Notes: generated by a model from the sequence alone, not told the origin. DNA of 64,000 nt from Gaetbulibacter_A sp043876815 (GCF_043876815.1 NZ_JBAWKA010000004.1:186001-250000), one strand, 5' to 3'; shown: positions 28,026 to 36,735, numbered from the stretch's first letter. Numbers and translations: made by a program.

Positions 28026-28772
28026 ATGACTTTTAAAGAATTATTAGAAAAAAATTCTATTGAAGCCTGGGAAATTTATCTACCGCATATCTCAATTGAT
28101 TGTGTGGTTTTTGGCTTTCATGAGGGGTCTTTAAAAGTTTTAATATTGAAAATGAAAGAGACTGAATTATGGGGCTTACCCGGTGGTTATGTTTTAAAAG
28201 AAGAGGATTTAAAAACTGCAGCCGGCCGCATACTAGAAGCAAGAACGGGAGCTAAAGATGTTTATTTACAACAGTTCCGGGTGTTTGGTGAAACAAATCG
28301 ATCGGAAGCTTTTTTTGATCATTTACCAGAGGGGTCTTTTTTTAAACAACGGTTTATCTCAGTGGGGTTTTATGCCTTAGTTGATTATTCTAAGGTTCAA
28401 CCTGTGGTAGATGAATTATCGACGGATTGTGTTTGGCGCTGTATTGATACCATTCCTGAATTAATGATGGACCACCAGTTTATTTTGGAACAGGCACAAA
28501 GAACACTGCGCAAGCAATTGGTACACAAACCTATTGGGTACAATTTATTACCTGATAAATTTACCATGCCTGAATTGCAGAGATTATATGAGATTATTTT
28601 AAATAAAAAATTGAACCGCGGTAATTTTTACAGAAAAATATTGCGTTATGATATTTTAGTAAAGTTGGACGAAACCCGAAAGGGTGGTGCTCACAAGGCT
28701 CCGGACCTGTATTCGTTTGATTTGGAACGCTACAATACCGCATTAAAAAATGGATTAAATGAGGTTTGGTAA
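28026..28772 (+). CDS. Nudix-domain transcriptional regulator (NrtR/AraR-like)
   Basis: The 248-residue protein has an N-terminal Nudix domain (about 20-150) and a C-terminal winged-helix region (about 165-230, FTMPELQRLYEIIL, NRGNFYRKIL). The Nudix box is degenerate: the REUxEE core reads GRILEAR, so hydrolysis is unlikely and effector binding is expected. Such proteins in Bacteroidota regulate NAD or sugar genes, for example the arabinose regulator. It is divergent from the GH3-like remnant, which fits an ancestral sugar-utilisation locus, but that is inference. Confidence 0.88.
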   Translation: MTFKELLEKNSIEAWEIYLPHISIDCVVFGFHEGSLKVLILKMKETELWGLPGGYVLKEEDLKTAAGRILEARTGAKDVYLQQFRVFGETNRSEAFFDHLPEGSFFKQRFISVGFYALVDYSKVQPVVDELSTDCVWRCIDTIPELMMDHQFILEQAQRTLRKQLVHKPIGYNLLPDKFTMPELQRLYEIILNKKLNRGNFYRKILRYDILVKLDETRKGGAHKAPDLYSFDLERYNTALKNGLNEVW

Positions 28773-28782
28773 AGTATATATT

Positions 28783-29247
28783 ATGGTTAGAGTAAGTTGT
28801 ATGTTATTTTTATTGTTTTCAGTTTATATGAATGCACAAACTGGGGAAGAAGTAGTAGTTAAAAGAACTATTGACACTTTTTTTGATGGCTTTCATAAGG
28901 GTGATACCAGTATTGTGGCTTCGGTAATGTATAAAAAAGCGGTATTACAAACGATTGTTAAAACTAAAGAAGGGCAAACTTTGTTGCGAGATGAAGGCCT
29001 AAACGGATTATTAGACGCTATTGCTAATCGTCCGGAGGACCAGAAATGGGATGAACGCCTGCTGGATTACGACATTAAAATAGATGGATTAATGGCGAAT
29101 GCCTGGACGCCTTATGAATTTTGGTTCAATGATGCTTTTAGTCATTGTGGTGTGAATTCGTTTCAGTTGATGAAATCGGAAACTGGTTGGAAAATTATTT
29201 ATCTTATAGATACGAGACGCAAGACAGGTTGCAGTGCAGCTGAATAG
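28783..29247 (+). CDS. Secreted NTF2-like (SnoaL/DUF4440-type) protein
   Basis: The product, about 154 residues from the ATG at 28783, begins with a signal peptide (MVRVSCMLFLLFSVYMNAQ). A longer frame from 28759 overlaps the upstream gene and would bury that signal, so I prefer the shorter start. The rest has the NTF2-like plan: IDTFFDGFHKGDTSIVASVMY helix, then beta strands ending GWKIIYLIDTRR. The fold is used for small-molecule binding or catalysis; function is unknown. It is likely co-transcribed with the Nudix regulator. Confidence 0.8.
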   Translation: MVRVSCMLFLLFSVYMNAQTGEEVVVKRTIDTFFDGFHKGDTSIVASVMYKKAVLQTIVKTKEGQTLLRDEGLNGLLDAIANRPEDQKWDERLLDYDIKIDGLMANAWTPYEFWFNDAFSHCGVNSFQLMKSETGWKIIYLIDTRRKTGCSAAE

Positions 29248-29250
29248 GAC

Positions 29251-29337
29251 TGCGTTAGTGATTGAGCGGTCTGTTGGAGCACCTTGAAAAGTGCGACTAG
29301 CGAAAGCACGACCGTGACGGAGGAGGGGTAACGCCCA
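29251..29337. repeat. G+C-rich intergenic repeat element, copy 2
   Basis: A G+C-rich 87-base stretch with several short self-complementary parts. Its reverse complement shares the opening GGGCG...CCCC and the GGTCG-GCTTT-CGC core with 2701-2769. It has no coding frame. Confidence 0.45.
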
Positions 29338-29363
29338 AGAAATTAATAACTTATATATGAATT

Positions 29364-29389
29364 GCTGACACTGTGTCAGCATTTTTTTT
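29364..29389 (+). terminator. Rho-independent terminator upstream of dnaK
   Basis: GCTGACA-CTG-TGTCAGC hairpin followed by A and eight T. It ends the Nudix/NTF2-like unit 70 bases before dnaK. Confidence 0.8.
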
Positions 29390-29459
29390 GTTGGCATAAT
29401 GATTGACTAATATAGGGTGACAGTTAAAACGAACAAGCAACACAATTAAAGTATATATT

Positions 29460-31376
29460 ATGAGTAAAATTATTGGAATTGATTTAGGAACAACCAACTC
29501 TTGCGTTTCTGTGATGGAAGGTAATGAGCCTGTTGTAATCCCGAATGCTGAAGGTAAACGTACAACGCCATCGGTTATCGCCTTTGTTGAAGGTGGCGAG
29601 ATTAAAGTTGGTGATCCTGCAAAACGACAAGCAGTAACCAATCCTCATAACACGATTTATTCGATTAAGCGTTTTATGGGTAACAAATATTCTGAATCGC
29701 AAAAAGAGGCAGAACGCGTACCTTACAAAGTGGTAAAAGGAGATAATGACACGCCTAGAGTTGAGATTGAAGGACGTAAATACACGCCGCAAGAATTATC
29801 GGCAATGATTCTTCAAAAAATGAAGAAAACGGCTGAAGATTATTTGGGACAAGATGTAACACGTGCTGTAATTACTGTACCTGCTTATTTTAATGACTCA
29901 CAACGTCAGGCAACCAAGGAAGCCGGTGAGATTGCAGGTTTGAAAGTAGAACGTATTATAAATGAGCCAACCGCTGCGGCACTGGCTTATGGATTAGATA
30001 AAAAAGGCGAAGATCATAAAATCGTGGTTTTTGACTTTGGTGGTGGTACCCATGACGTATCTATACTAGAGTTAGGAGATGGCGTTTTTGAAGTATTATC
30101 AACAGATGGTGATACACACCTTGGTGGTGATGATGTAGATGAAAAGATCATCAGATGGTTAGCCGATGAATTTAACAAAGAGGAGTCTATTGACTTACGT
30201 AAAGACCCTATGTCTTTGCAACGTTTAAAAGAAGCGGCTGAGAAGGCTAAGATCGAGTTATCATCTTCGACTCAAACAGAGATCAACTTACCTTATATTA
30301 CGGCAACTGCGAGTGGACCAAAACACTTGGTGCGTACATTAACCCGTTCAAAATTCGAGCAATTAATTGACGATTTAGTAAAACGTACCATTGCACCATG
30401 TGAAAAAGCGATTAAAGCTGCAGGTATAAGTAAAAGTGATATTGACCAAATTATTTTGGTTGGTGGATCTACACGTATTCCTGCCGTGCAAGCTGCCGTT
30501 GAGAAATTTTTCGGAAAAGCACCAAGTAAAGGTGTAAATCCTGATGAAGTTGTAGCCTTAGGAGCTGCTATTCAAGGTGGTGTATTAACAGGAGATGTGA
30601 AAGATGTATTGCTTCTTGATGTAACGCCATTATCATTAGGTATTGAGACTATGGGTAATGTATTTACCAAGTTGATCGAGGCCAACACGACCATCCCAAC
30701 AAAAAAATCACAGGTATTTTCGACTGCAGCTGATAATCAGCCTTCTGTTGAGATCCATGTGTTACAAGGTGAGCGTGCGATGGCTGCTGATAACAAGACC
30801 ATTGGTCGTTTCCACTTAGATGGTATTCCACCAGCAAAACGTGGTATACCTCAAATTGAAGTAACCTTTGATATTGATGCCAACGGTATTATTAAAGTAT
30901 CGGCTACCGATAAAGCGACTGGAAAATCTCAAGACATTCGTATTGAAGCTTCTTCAGGATTAACCGAAGAAGAAATCGAAAAAATGAAAGCTGATGCTGA
31001 AGCTAACGCTGAGGCGGATAAAAAAGCGGCAGAAAAAGCTCAGAAATTAAATGAAGCGGATTCGATGATCTTCCAAACAGAAAAACAACTGGAAGAGTTT
31101 GGTGATAAATTGTCTGATGACAAGAAAAAACCAATTCAGGATGCTTTAGAAGAGCTTAAGAAAGCTTACGAAACGAAAGATATAGAAGTGATTACACCAG
31201 CTTTAGATAAAATTAATGAAGCCTGGAAAGTAGCTTCTGAAGAAATGTACAAAGCTCAAGCCGAAGCGCAACAAGGTGCTGGTGGCGATGGCCAACAAGC
31301 AGGACCTGATGCCAGTCAGAATGGACAAGGTGAAGGAAGTGATGTTGAGGATGTAGATTTCGAAGAAGTGAAGTAA
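29460..31376 (+). CDS. dnaK: Chaperone DnaK (Hsp70)
   Basis: The 638-residue chaperone has the Hsp70 signatures GIDLGTTNSCVSV (1), VFDFGGGTHDVSIL (2) and ILVGGSTRIPAVQ (3). A substrate-binding domain (DVTPLSLGIETMG) and a helical lid follow, with a Gly/Gln-rich linker and the terminal VEDVDFEEVK that meets co-chaperones. It acts with DnaJ and GrpE, neither encoded here, on unfolded proteins. The gene has its own leader after a terminator; no CIRCE element or clear promoter is visible. Confidence 0.99.
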   Translation: MSKIIGIDLGTTNSCVSVMEGNEPVVIPNAEGKRTTPSVIAFVEGGEIKVGDPAKRQAVTNPHNTIYSIKRFMGNKYSESQKEAERVPYKVVKGDNDTPRVEIEGRKYTPQELSAMILQKMKKTAEDYLGQDVTRAVITVPAYFNDSQRQATKEAGEIAGLKVERIINEPTAAALAYGLDKKGEDHKIVVFDFGGGTHDVSILELGDGVFEVLSTDGDTHLGGDDVDEKIIRWLADEFNKEESIDLRKDPMSLQRLKEAAEKAKIELSSSTQTEINLPYITATASGPKHLVRTLTRSKFEQLIDDLVKRTIAPCEKAIKAAGISKSDIDQIILVGGSTRIPAVQAAVEKFFGKAPSKGVNPDEVVALGAAIQGGVLTGDVKDVLLLDVTPLSLGIETMGNVFTKLIEANTTIPTKKSQVFSTAADNQPSVEIHVLQGERAMAADNKTIGRFHLDGIPPAKRGIPQIEVTFDIDANGIIKVSATDKATGKSQDIRIEASSGLTEEEIEKMKADAEANAEADKKAAEKAQKLNEADSMIFQTEKQLEEFGDKLSDDKKKPIQDALEELKKAYETKDIEVITPALDKINEAWKVASEEMYKAQAEAQQGAGGDGQQAGPDASQNGQGEGSDVEDVDFEEVK

Positions 31377-31400
31377 GAACACATCTAATAATAAATCAAG

Positions 31401-31430
31401 AACGCAACTCTTTTAGGGTTGCGTTTTTTT
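31401..31430 (+). terminator. Rho-independent terminator of dnaK
   Basis: AACGCAAC / GTTGCGTT stem followed by T7. Its 3' arm overlaps the end of the convergent blh coding region. Confidence 0.8.
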
Positions 31431-32309
31431 GTTTTTGAACAATTTATTTATCACGATCGTATGGGGAAAAGTAACAGCTGCTATAAATGAGAAAAACAAG
31501 GCATAGAATAGGCCGGAGTCTTTAAAAATGTAAATCATGATAGCCATTCCCACAATAGAAATCAGCCAGTATGGCAAGGCTTTTTTACAATAATTCCACA
31601 TCGATTGTTTTGTTACACGGCCGTAAATAAAATCAATTTGCTCAATTAGGGAAGGAATACTATGCCAAAAGATAAAATAAATGGCAAAGCTCCAAATTAA
31701 TGTTCCTACTTTAAAAATAACAGCAAACAACAACAGGTAGAAGCCCTCAGTAAGTAATTGTTTTTTTAGATCCGGTTTTTTTAAAACCAAATAGAGGACT
31801 GTAAAACCAAATAAAACTGAATTAATAGCAAAAGTATATTGAATAAGGGTTTCACTTATGTTTTTACCAGTGATTGTTTCTACAACGGCAATGACCTCTT
31901 TTGGCTGACATATGAATAATAAATTCAATACAAATAAGCCATAGAAAAGGTATAAGAGATTGCGTATGCTTTTTGAGGCTTTAAAATTTTGGTTTTCCCA
32001 ATGCTGTTCTCCAAAGTGAAACCCACTGAAAATAATAAAGAGTATAACTGCTACCGAGGGAAGAAAATAAAAAATAACTACGGCGCTCAGTACAACAATG
32101 ATATACGTAAGTAATATTTGTGAAAATGGATTGGTGTTACTTTTATTTTGAATCGTATCCAGAATTAAAATGTCGTTAGAACCGTGTAATATCCCAAAAG
32201 AAAAAATAAGAATAAAACCGAGTATAATTTCTAAATTTTCTGGAAGTATGGCATTAATCCATAAGCCAATAAAACTTAAAATAATTGCGACATTATAAAA
32301 ATTGGTCAT
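31413..32309 (-). CDS. blh: Brp/Blh-family beta-carotene 15,15'-dioxygenase
   Basis: This 298-residue, about eight-helix membrane enzyme cleaves beta-carotene into two retinals for rhodopsin. The iron-ligand histidines typical of the family are present: His42 in LHGSND, GFHFGEQH, FWHSIPSL and FPHTIVIN. It lies back to back with the proteorhodopsin gene (104 bases apart), which is strong contextual support. No carotenoid-synthesis genes (crtE, crtB, crtI, crtY) are in the window, so beta-carotene must be made from another locus. Confidence 0.95.
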   Translation of the reverse strand: MTNFYNVAIILSFIGLWINAILPENLEIILGFILIFSFGILHGSNDILILDTIQNKSNTNPFSQILLTYIIVVLSAVVIFYFLPSVAVILFIIFSGFHFGEQHWENQNFKASKSIRNLLYLFYGLFVLNLLFICQPKEVIAVVETITGKNISETLIQYTFAINSVLFGFTVLYLVLKKPDLKKQLLTEGFYLLLFAVIFKVGTLIWSFAIYFIFWHSIPSLIEQIDFIYGRVTKQSMWNYCKKALPYWLISIVGMAIMIYIFKDSGLFYALFFSFIAAVTFPHTIVINKLFKNKKTQP

Positions 32310-32364
32310 AATAAAATATTAGAATAACAAAATTATGTTAAAAAAAATCATATAAATATAATAT

Positions 32365-32400
32365 TTTTGTTTAACTTTTATTATCTTTGGTTAAACAAAA
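32365..32400. promoter_or_regulatory. 11-bp inverted repeat around a TATCTTTG promoter element
   Basis: TTTTGTTTAAC (32365-32375) and its perfect complement GTTAAACAAAA (32390-32400) flank TATCTTTG (32382-32389), a match to the -7 TAnnTTTG box pointing at proteorhodopsin. No TTG lies at the usual distance upstream, so the promoter may need an activator, or the repeat may be an operator. Confidence 0.5.
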
Positions 32401-32413
32401 TAAATAATTAACT

Positions 32414-33139
32414 ATGAAAACACTCTTTTTAACAAGTGAAATTGCCACCAAATTAGATCCTACGGATTATGTAGGATTTACTTTTTTTGTAGGTTGTATG
32501 GCCATGATGGCAGCATCAGCCTTTTTCTTTTTATCACTAAGCCAGTTTGATAAAAAATGGCGTACTTCAGTATTGGTTTCCGGACTCATTACCTTTATTG
32601 CTGCAGTGCATTACTTTTACATGCGCGATTATTGGGCGTCGTTTATGGAATCACCTACATTCTTCAGATATGTAGATTGGGTTTTAACGGTGCCATTAAT
32701 GTGTGTTGAGTTTTATTTGATCTTAAAAGTTGTAGGTGCTACGAAAACCTTGCTTTGGAAAATGATTATTTTTTCCTTGATCATGTTGGTTACCGGTTAT
32801 TTTGGAGAAGCAGTTTACCCGGGTCAGGCGGCTCTTTGGGGTTTTATCTCTGGATTAGCTTATTTTTATATCGTTTACGAAATTTGGCTTGGAAGCGCCA
32901 AGAAATTGGCTCAGGCAGCAGGAGGCGATATCTTGAAGTATCACAAAATACTATGCTGGTTCGTGCTTGTAGGTTGGGCGATTTATCCGTTAGGGTACAT
33001 GCTAGGTACTGATGGTTGGTACACTAATATTCTGGGGTCCGGTAGTGTAGACGTCGCTTATAATATAGCTGATGCTATCAACAAAATTGGCTTTGGATTA
33101 GTTATTTATGCTCTGGCAGTTAAAAGTCAGAAAGCCTAA
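32414..33139 (+). CDS. Proteorhodopsin, green-tuned light-driven proton pump
   Basis: This 241-residue, seven-helix retinal protein has Lys224 (DAINKIGFG) as the Schiff-base lysine. Helix C reads RYVDWVLTVPLMCVE: Asp88 (acceptor), Thr92 and Glu99 (donor) form the DTE set of H+ pumps rather than the NDQ of Na+ pumps. His66 pairs with the acceptor. The spectral-tuning position is Met96, which in flavobacterial rhodopsins goes with green absorption. The N-terminus (MKTLFLTSEIATKLDPTD) may be a cleaved leader. The divergent blh supplies retinal. Confidence 0.97.
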   Translation: MKTLFLTSEIATKLDPTDYVGFTFFVGCMAMMAASAFFFLSLSQFDKKWRTSVLVSGLITFIAAVHYFYMRDYWASFMESPTFFRYVDWVLTVPLMCVEFYLILKVVGATKTLLWKMIIFSLIMLVTGYFGEAVYPGQAALWGFISGLAYFYIVYEIWLGSAKKLAQAAGGDILKYHKILCWFVLVGWAIYPLGYMLGTDGWYTNILGSGSVDVAYNIADAINKIGFGLVIYALAVKSQKA

Positions 33140-33164
33140 TTAAATTTGAACTTTTAATTATTAG

Positions 33165-33192
33165 AAAGCGCAGCATTAAAGCTGCGCTTTTT
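33165..33192 (+). terminator. Rho-independent terminator of proteorhodopsin
   Basis: AAAGCGCAGC / GCTGCGCTTT stem with a 6-base loop and trailing T. Confidence 0.85.
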
Positions 33193-33325
33193 GTTTGGAT
33201 AAAACGGCTTCTCGACACAAGGAATCTTAAAGGTTGATGCTTTTGAAGAATTCAACTATAGTTTAAAACGCTTTGCTGTTAAATTGAGTGTAATTAGGGA
33301 AAAGGGATTGAAAGGGTATAAATAA

Positions 33326-33359
33326 TTTGTTATGCATGCATACTAATTTAGTATATTTG
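33326..33359 (+). promoter_or_regulatory. Promoter of the nitronate monooxygenase gene
   Basis: TTTG (33326-33329), a 22-base spacer, then TATATTTG (33352-33359), 16 bases before the start codon. The spacer contains the 12-base palindrome TATGCATGCATA (33331-33342), a possible operator. Confidence 0.55.
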
Positions 33360-33375
33360 TTCAAATTGCAATGCC

Positions 33376-34323
33376 ATGACAGCTAAACTAAACGACATAC
33401 TTCATATTAAATACCCCATTATTCAGGCCCCTATGTTTTTGGTGTCGAATACCGCCATGGTTATTGAAGCCATGCAAAGTGGTATTGCTGGGTGTATTCC
33501 AGCTTTAAATTACCGAAGCCTCGAAGAATTAAAAGCTGCTGTTCATGAATTGAAAGCGGCCAAAGTTGAAGGTGGTGCTTTTGGCTTTAATTTGATTGTG
33601 AATAAATCGAATCTTAAATATAAAGAGCAGTTGCGAATTCTTTGTGAGGAAGGCTGTGACTTCATTATTACTTCTTTAGGGAGTCCTGAGGAAACCATAA
33701 AAAAAGCCCATGAAGTAGGAATTAAGGTGTTTTGTGATGTGGTGGATCTGAAATTTGCCAAAAAAGTGGAAAGCCTTGGAGCTGATGCGGCAATAGCCGT
33801 TAATAATCAGGCTGGAGGACATCGTGGTAATATGTCGCCGGAAACTCTAATAAAAGAGTTAAAAGCTAATATTAATATACCTGTCATCTCTGCCGGAGGC
33901 GTGGGATGCAAGGCCGATGTAGAGAGAATGCTAAGTTATGGTGCTGATGGTGTTTCAGTTGGGAGTCCGTTTATAGCCTCTGAAGAAGCTCAGGTGACCG
34001 ATGAATACAAACAAGCTTGTGTAGATTATGGTGCTGAAGATATTGTAATGACGGAGCGTATTTCCGGAACGCCTTGTACGGTGATCAATACACCGTATGT
34101 TCAAAAAATAGGAACGAAACAAACCTGGTTGGAATCTGTTTTGAATAAGAACAAACGCTTAAAGAAGTGGGTAAAAATGATTCGTTTTTCTATAGGAATG
34201 AATGCTACAAAAAATGCAGCTACCAAAGCTACTTATAAAACTGTTTGGGTTGCAGGCCCTAGTATTGAATATACCGACGCTATTTTGCCCGTAAAAGATA
34301 TTGTTAAAAAACTAACCACTTGA
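33376..34323 (+). CDS. Nitronate monooxygenase family (2-nitropropane dioxygenase) flavoprotein
   Basis: This 315-residue FMN TIM-barrel enzyme shows KYPIIQAPMF at the N-terminus, NNQAGGHRG (catalytic His region) and GGVGCKADVERMLSYGADGVSVGSPFIAS, which holds the FMN phosphate. The family oxidises toxic alkyl nitronates; some members are enoyl-ACP reductases (FabK), and the GGHRG stretch favours the monooxygenase reading. It has its own promoter and overlaps the convergent acetyltransferase gene by 12 bases. Confidence 0.9.
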   Translation: MTAKLNDILHIKYPIIQAPMFLVSNTAMVIEAMQSGIAGCIPALNYRSLEELKAAVHELKAAKVEGGAFGFNLIVNKSNLKYKEQLRILCEEGCDFIITSLGSPEETIKKAHEVGIKVFCDVVDLKFAKKVESLGADAAIAVNNQAGGHRGNMSPETLIKELKANINIPVISAGGVGCKADVERMLSYGADGVSVGSPFIASEEAQVTDEYKQACVDYGAEDIVMTERISGTPCTVINTPYVQKIGTKQTWLESVLNKNKRLKKWVKMIRFSIGMNATKNAATKATYKTVWVAGPSIEYTDAILPVKDIVKKLTT

Positions 34324-34788
34324 ACTCAGGTTCAATTCTAGTTTAATATTACAGCGTTCATACGCGACTCCTGGTTCAACGGGTATCTCTATAAAGCCAT
34401 ACTTTTTGTATATATGGATGGCATTCTCTAAGATGGTATTGGAGTATATTATGAGTTTGGGCATATTGTTCGATAAAGCAAAATCAATACAATGCTGCAT
34501 CAATTTTTGTCCGATCTGTAAACCACGAAATTTCGGAGATACAGCCATTTTAGTAAGTTCAAAATAAGGAGTTCCGTTTAAAGGCATTAAAGCTACGGTA
34601 CCCACATTCATACCATTCCGCGAAGCGAAAAAGATATGTCCTCCTTTATTAATAATATGTTTTTCAGGTTGACTTAATATGTCTTCATCATAAGGTTCAA
34701 CATAAAAAAAGTGCTTCAACCATTCGATATTAAGTTCGTAAAAATCTTTAGCAAATTGGGGTTTATATGAGATTATTTCAATTTTCAT
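34312..34788 (-). CDS. GNAT-family N-acetyltransferase
   Basis: This 158-residue acyltransferase has the acetyl-CoA loop in KMAVSPKFRGLQIGQKLMQ (R/Q-x-x-G-x-G/A motif A). VGTVALMPLNGTPYFEL precedes it, and a C-terminal IHIYKKYGFIEIP strand-helix follows. It is cytoplasmic and the acceptor is unknown. It overlaps the convergent nitronate monooxygenase end by 12 bases and has an AT-rich leader with no recognised promoter. Confidence 0.9.
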   Translation of the reverse strand: MKIEIISYKPQFAKDFYELNIEWLKHFFYVEPYDEDILSQPEKHIINKGGHIFFASRNGMNVGTVALMPLNGTPYFELTKMAVSPKFRGLQIGQKLMQHCIDFALSNNMPKLIIYSNTILENAIHIYKKYGFIEIPVEPGVAYERCNIKLELNLSSSG

Positions 34789-34950
34789 AATTTAAAAAAT
34801 AGCTTTAAATATGCTGTAAATTGATTCGGTGAAAAACTTTTTTTATTTCAAAAACATCTAAATAAAAAAAACCTGCGTATATTAAACTGAATACGAGACA
34901 GATCGTAATCAACTAAGCATAATTATTAAAAAAACACTAAAAACAAAATT

Positions 34951-35847
34951 ATGGAAAATAATAAAAGTAGCACGCCTCTTAAGGTTGGATTAGTAATCGC
35001 TGTGGTTTTATTTATAGCCACCGGATTTTACACCTTAAACCTTTACAATAACAGTAAAGAGACCCAAAAACAATTAACTGAAGAAAAACAGTTAGTGATG
35101 AATGATCTTAACGCTATGGCCAAGCAATATGATCAGGCGATCAATGAGAATGATATAGCCAATGCAAATTTAGTTGAGGCACGTGGCAGAATTCAAGGGT
35201 TAATAGATTCTTTGAAAATCTCTGAAACGAATGTGAAGAGCTTATGGCGCTACAAAACGAAATATTTAGGCCTACAAAAAGAAATGGATCAGTTATTAGC
35301 TCAGAATGATTCATTAAAAGTACAAAACTCGTATTTAGCAACTTCATTAGATAGTACACGTGTACGTTTAGAAGAGCGTACAGTTTTCACTGATTCTTTA
35401 TTACTTCAAAATACAGCTTTAGCTGAAGTAGTTGAAAATGCTGCTGTATTATCAGCTTTAGACCTTAAGGCTTCAGGGGTTATCACAAGAACATCGGGTA
35501 AAGTGATTCCAACAGAACGCGCTGGAAGAAGCGATAAAATCCGTATTTGTTTCTTAGTGGCTAAAAATAATCTCGTACAGGCCGGTGATCAGGAATTATA
35601 CATTCAGGTTTTAGGTCCTAATAATCAAATTCTAGGATTAAACGAGCAGGTAACTTTTGGAGAAGGAGAAAAAGCCAAAACGATAAACTACAGTACTATT
35701 AGTAAATTTAATTACGAAGGTTCCAGTTTAAATATTTGCGAGTTTTTAGATAAAACTTCTGAAGCTGATTTTGCTGAAGGACGCTATATTGTAAATGTAT
35801 TTAACCAAAAAGATTTGGTTTCTACTTCAGAATTTACCCTGAGATAA
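34951..35847 (+). CDS. Membrane-anchored coiled-coil protein of unknown function
   Basis: This 298-residue protein has one N-terminal membrane helix (about 11-30) with positive residues before it, then a long coiled coil (about 35-165) rich in Glu, Gln, Leu and Ser. A compact C-terminal beta-rich domain (about 175-298) carries IRICFLVAKNNLV and ELYIQVLGPNNQILG. The topology places the C-terminal domain outside the cytoplasm. The plan is common in Flavobacteriia, but no function is known to me. It is monocistronic, ending at a strong terminator. Confidence 0.8.
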   Translation: MENNKSSTPLKVGLVIAVVLFIATGFYTLNLYNNSKETQKQLTEEKQLVMNDLNAMAKQYDQAINENDIANANLVEARGRIQGLIDSLKISETNVKSLWRYKTKYLGLQKEMDQLLAQNDSLKVQNSYLATSLDSTRVRLEERTVFTDSLLLQNTALAEVVENAAVLSALDLKASGVITRTSGKVIPTERAGRSDKIRICFLVAKNNLVQAGDQELYIQVLGPNNQILGLNEQVTFGEGEKAKTINYSTISKFNYEGSSLNICEFLDKTSEADFAEGRYIVNVFNQKDLVSTSEFTLR

Positions 35848-35870
35848 AAGACATTTCACATAATTTTTTA

Positions 35871-35901
35871 AAAACCTTAGACTTCGGTCTGAGGTTTTTT
35901 T
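35871..35901 (+). terminator. Rho-independent terminator of the coiled-coil gene
   Basis: AACCTTAGAC-TTCG-GTCTGAGGTT, a 10-bp stem with a UUCG tetraloop and a T tail. Confidence 0.88.
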
Positions 35902-36012
35902 ATATATCATAATACGGGTAAACCTAATTTATAAGCATATCGTAGAAAATAATACTCAATAATTTTTTCAAGCTATTATATTTATTTTAAAATTAATAGA
36001 CCGAACCCCCAA

Positions 36013-36582
36013 ATGCATAGAAATTTTAAGTTTTTAAATTCCATATCCAATGTTTCTGAAGAATCTTTCAAGGCTATAACGGAAATCACCGAGTTTGTTA
36101 AAGTTCCTGAAGAAACTCAAATTGTTAAACTTGGGGAAGTACCAACAAAACTCTACATGCTAGTTGGAGGTTCAATACGTTGTTATATTTCAACAGAAAA
36201 AGGGAAGGAGTTTAATAAAGCATTTTATTTTCCCAACAGCTTTGTTGGATCTTTAACCGCTCTATTGCGACAAACTCCATCCCAATTTATTTTTGAGACC
36301 TTATCGGATTCTAAAATATACGCTGTGGATTATGAGAAATTAATGGTGTTATGTAAGACCAAAGAGGACTTGCGAAGCTTATATACTTCTGTTTTAGAAC
36401 TACTTTACACGAAGTATGAAGCGCGTTTAGTAGATCAAATATCTTTAAATGCCACCGAGCGTTATAAAAAATTATTAAAACACAGACCGAACATAGATCA
36501 ATTGGTTTCTCAATATCATATCGCATCTTATTTAGGAATTACACCTGTACAATTAAGTCGTATTCGTAAAAAAATAGTTTAA
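36013..36582 (+). CDS. Crp/Fnr-family transcriptional regulator
   Basis: This 189-residue protein has an N-terminal cyclic-nucleotide-binding-like beta roll (about 20-115, with EETQIVKLGEVPTKLYMLVGG) and a C-terminal helix-turn-helix (about 150-187, QYHIASYLGITPVQLSRIRKK). No Cys cluster for an Fe-S sensor is present and the phosphate-binding cassette of cAMP receptors is not conserved, so the ligand is unknown. Flavobacterial relatives are numerous and poorly studied. It has no obvious operon partner. Confidence 0.92.
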   Translation: MHRNFKFLNSISNVSEESFKAITEITEFVKVPEETQIVKLGEVPTKLYMLVGGSIRCYISTEKGKEFNKAFYFPNSFVGSLTALLRQTPSQFIFETLSDSKIYAVDYEKLMVLCKTKEDLRSLYTSVLELLYTKYEARLVDQISLNATERYKKLLKHRPNIDQLVSQYHIASYLGITPVQLSRIRKKIV

Positions 36583-36633
36583 TTTAACATTTGTTAATTT
36601 TTAACATTTTCAATAATCCTATATTTGAATTAA

Positions 36634-36711
36634 TTCTTTTCAACAACATTCAAAAGGATTAATAGCTAACCACCAAAAAAAAAACAGGTAATTTTAATTA
36701 CCTGTTTTTTG
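36634..36711 (+). ncRNA. Candidate small RNA between crp-like gene and fumC
   Basis: A TATATTTG box at 36620-36627 points rightward. About 50 bases later a strong hairpin (AACAGGTAATT / AATTACCTGTT) with a T run ends the stretch, and there is no coding frame in between. The predicted transcript is about 75-80 nt. The hairpin could simply terminate fumC from the other side, and no TTG lies at the standard distance, so this is tentative. Confidence 0.25.
36680..36711. terminator. Bidirectional terminator between the crp-like gene and fumC
   Basis: A perfect AACAGGTAATT / AATTACCTGTT stem, with A-run on the left and T-run on the right, works for both converging genes. Confidence 0.75.
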
Positions 36712-36735
36712 TTTTAAAATCCTATAGTTAGAACG

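Noticed and set aside
33203..33325. A 40-codon open stretch (FSTQGILKVDAFEEFNYSLKR...) between proteorhodopsin and the nitronate monooxygenase gene.
   Set aside because: It has no start codon, overlaps the promoter of the next gene and matches no family I recognise; possibly a decayed fragment.
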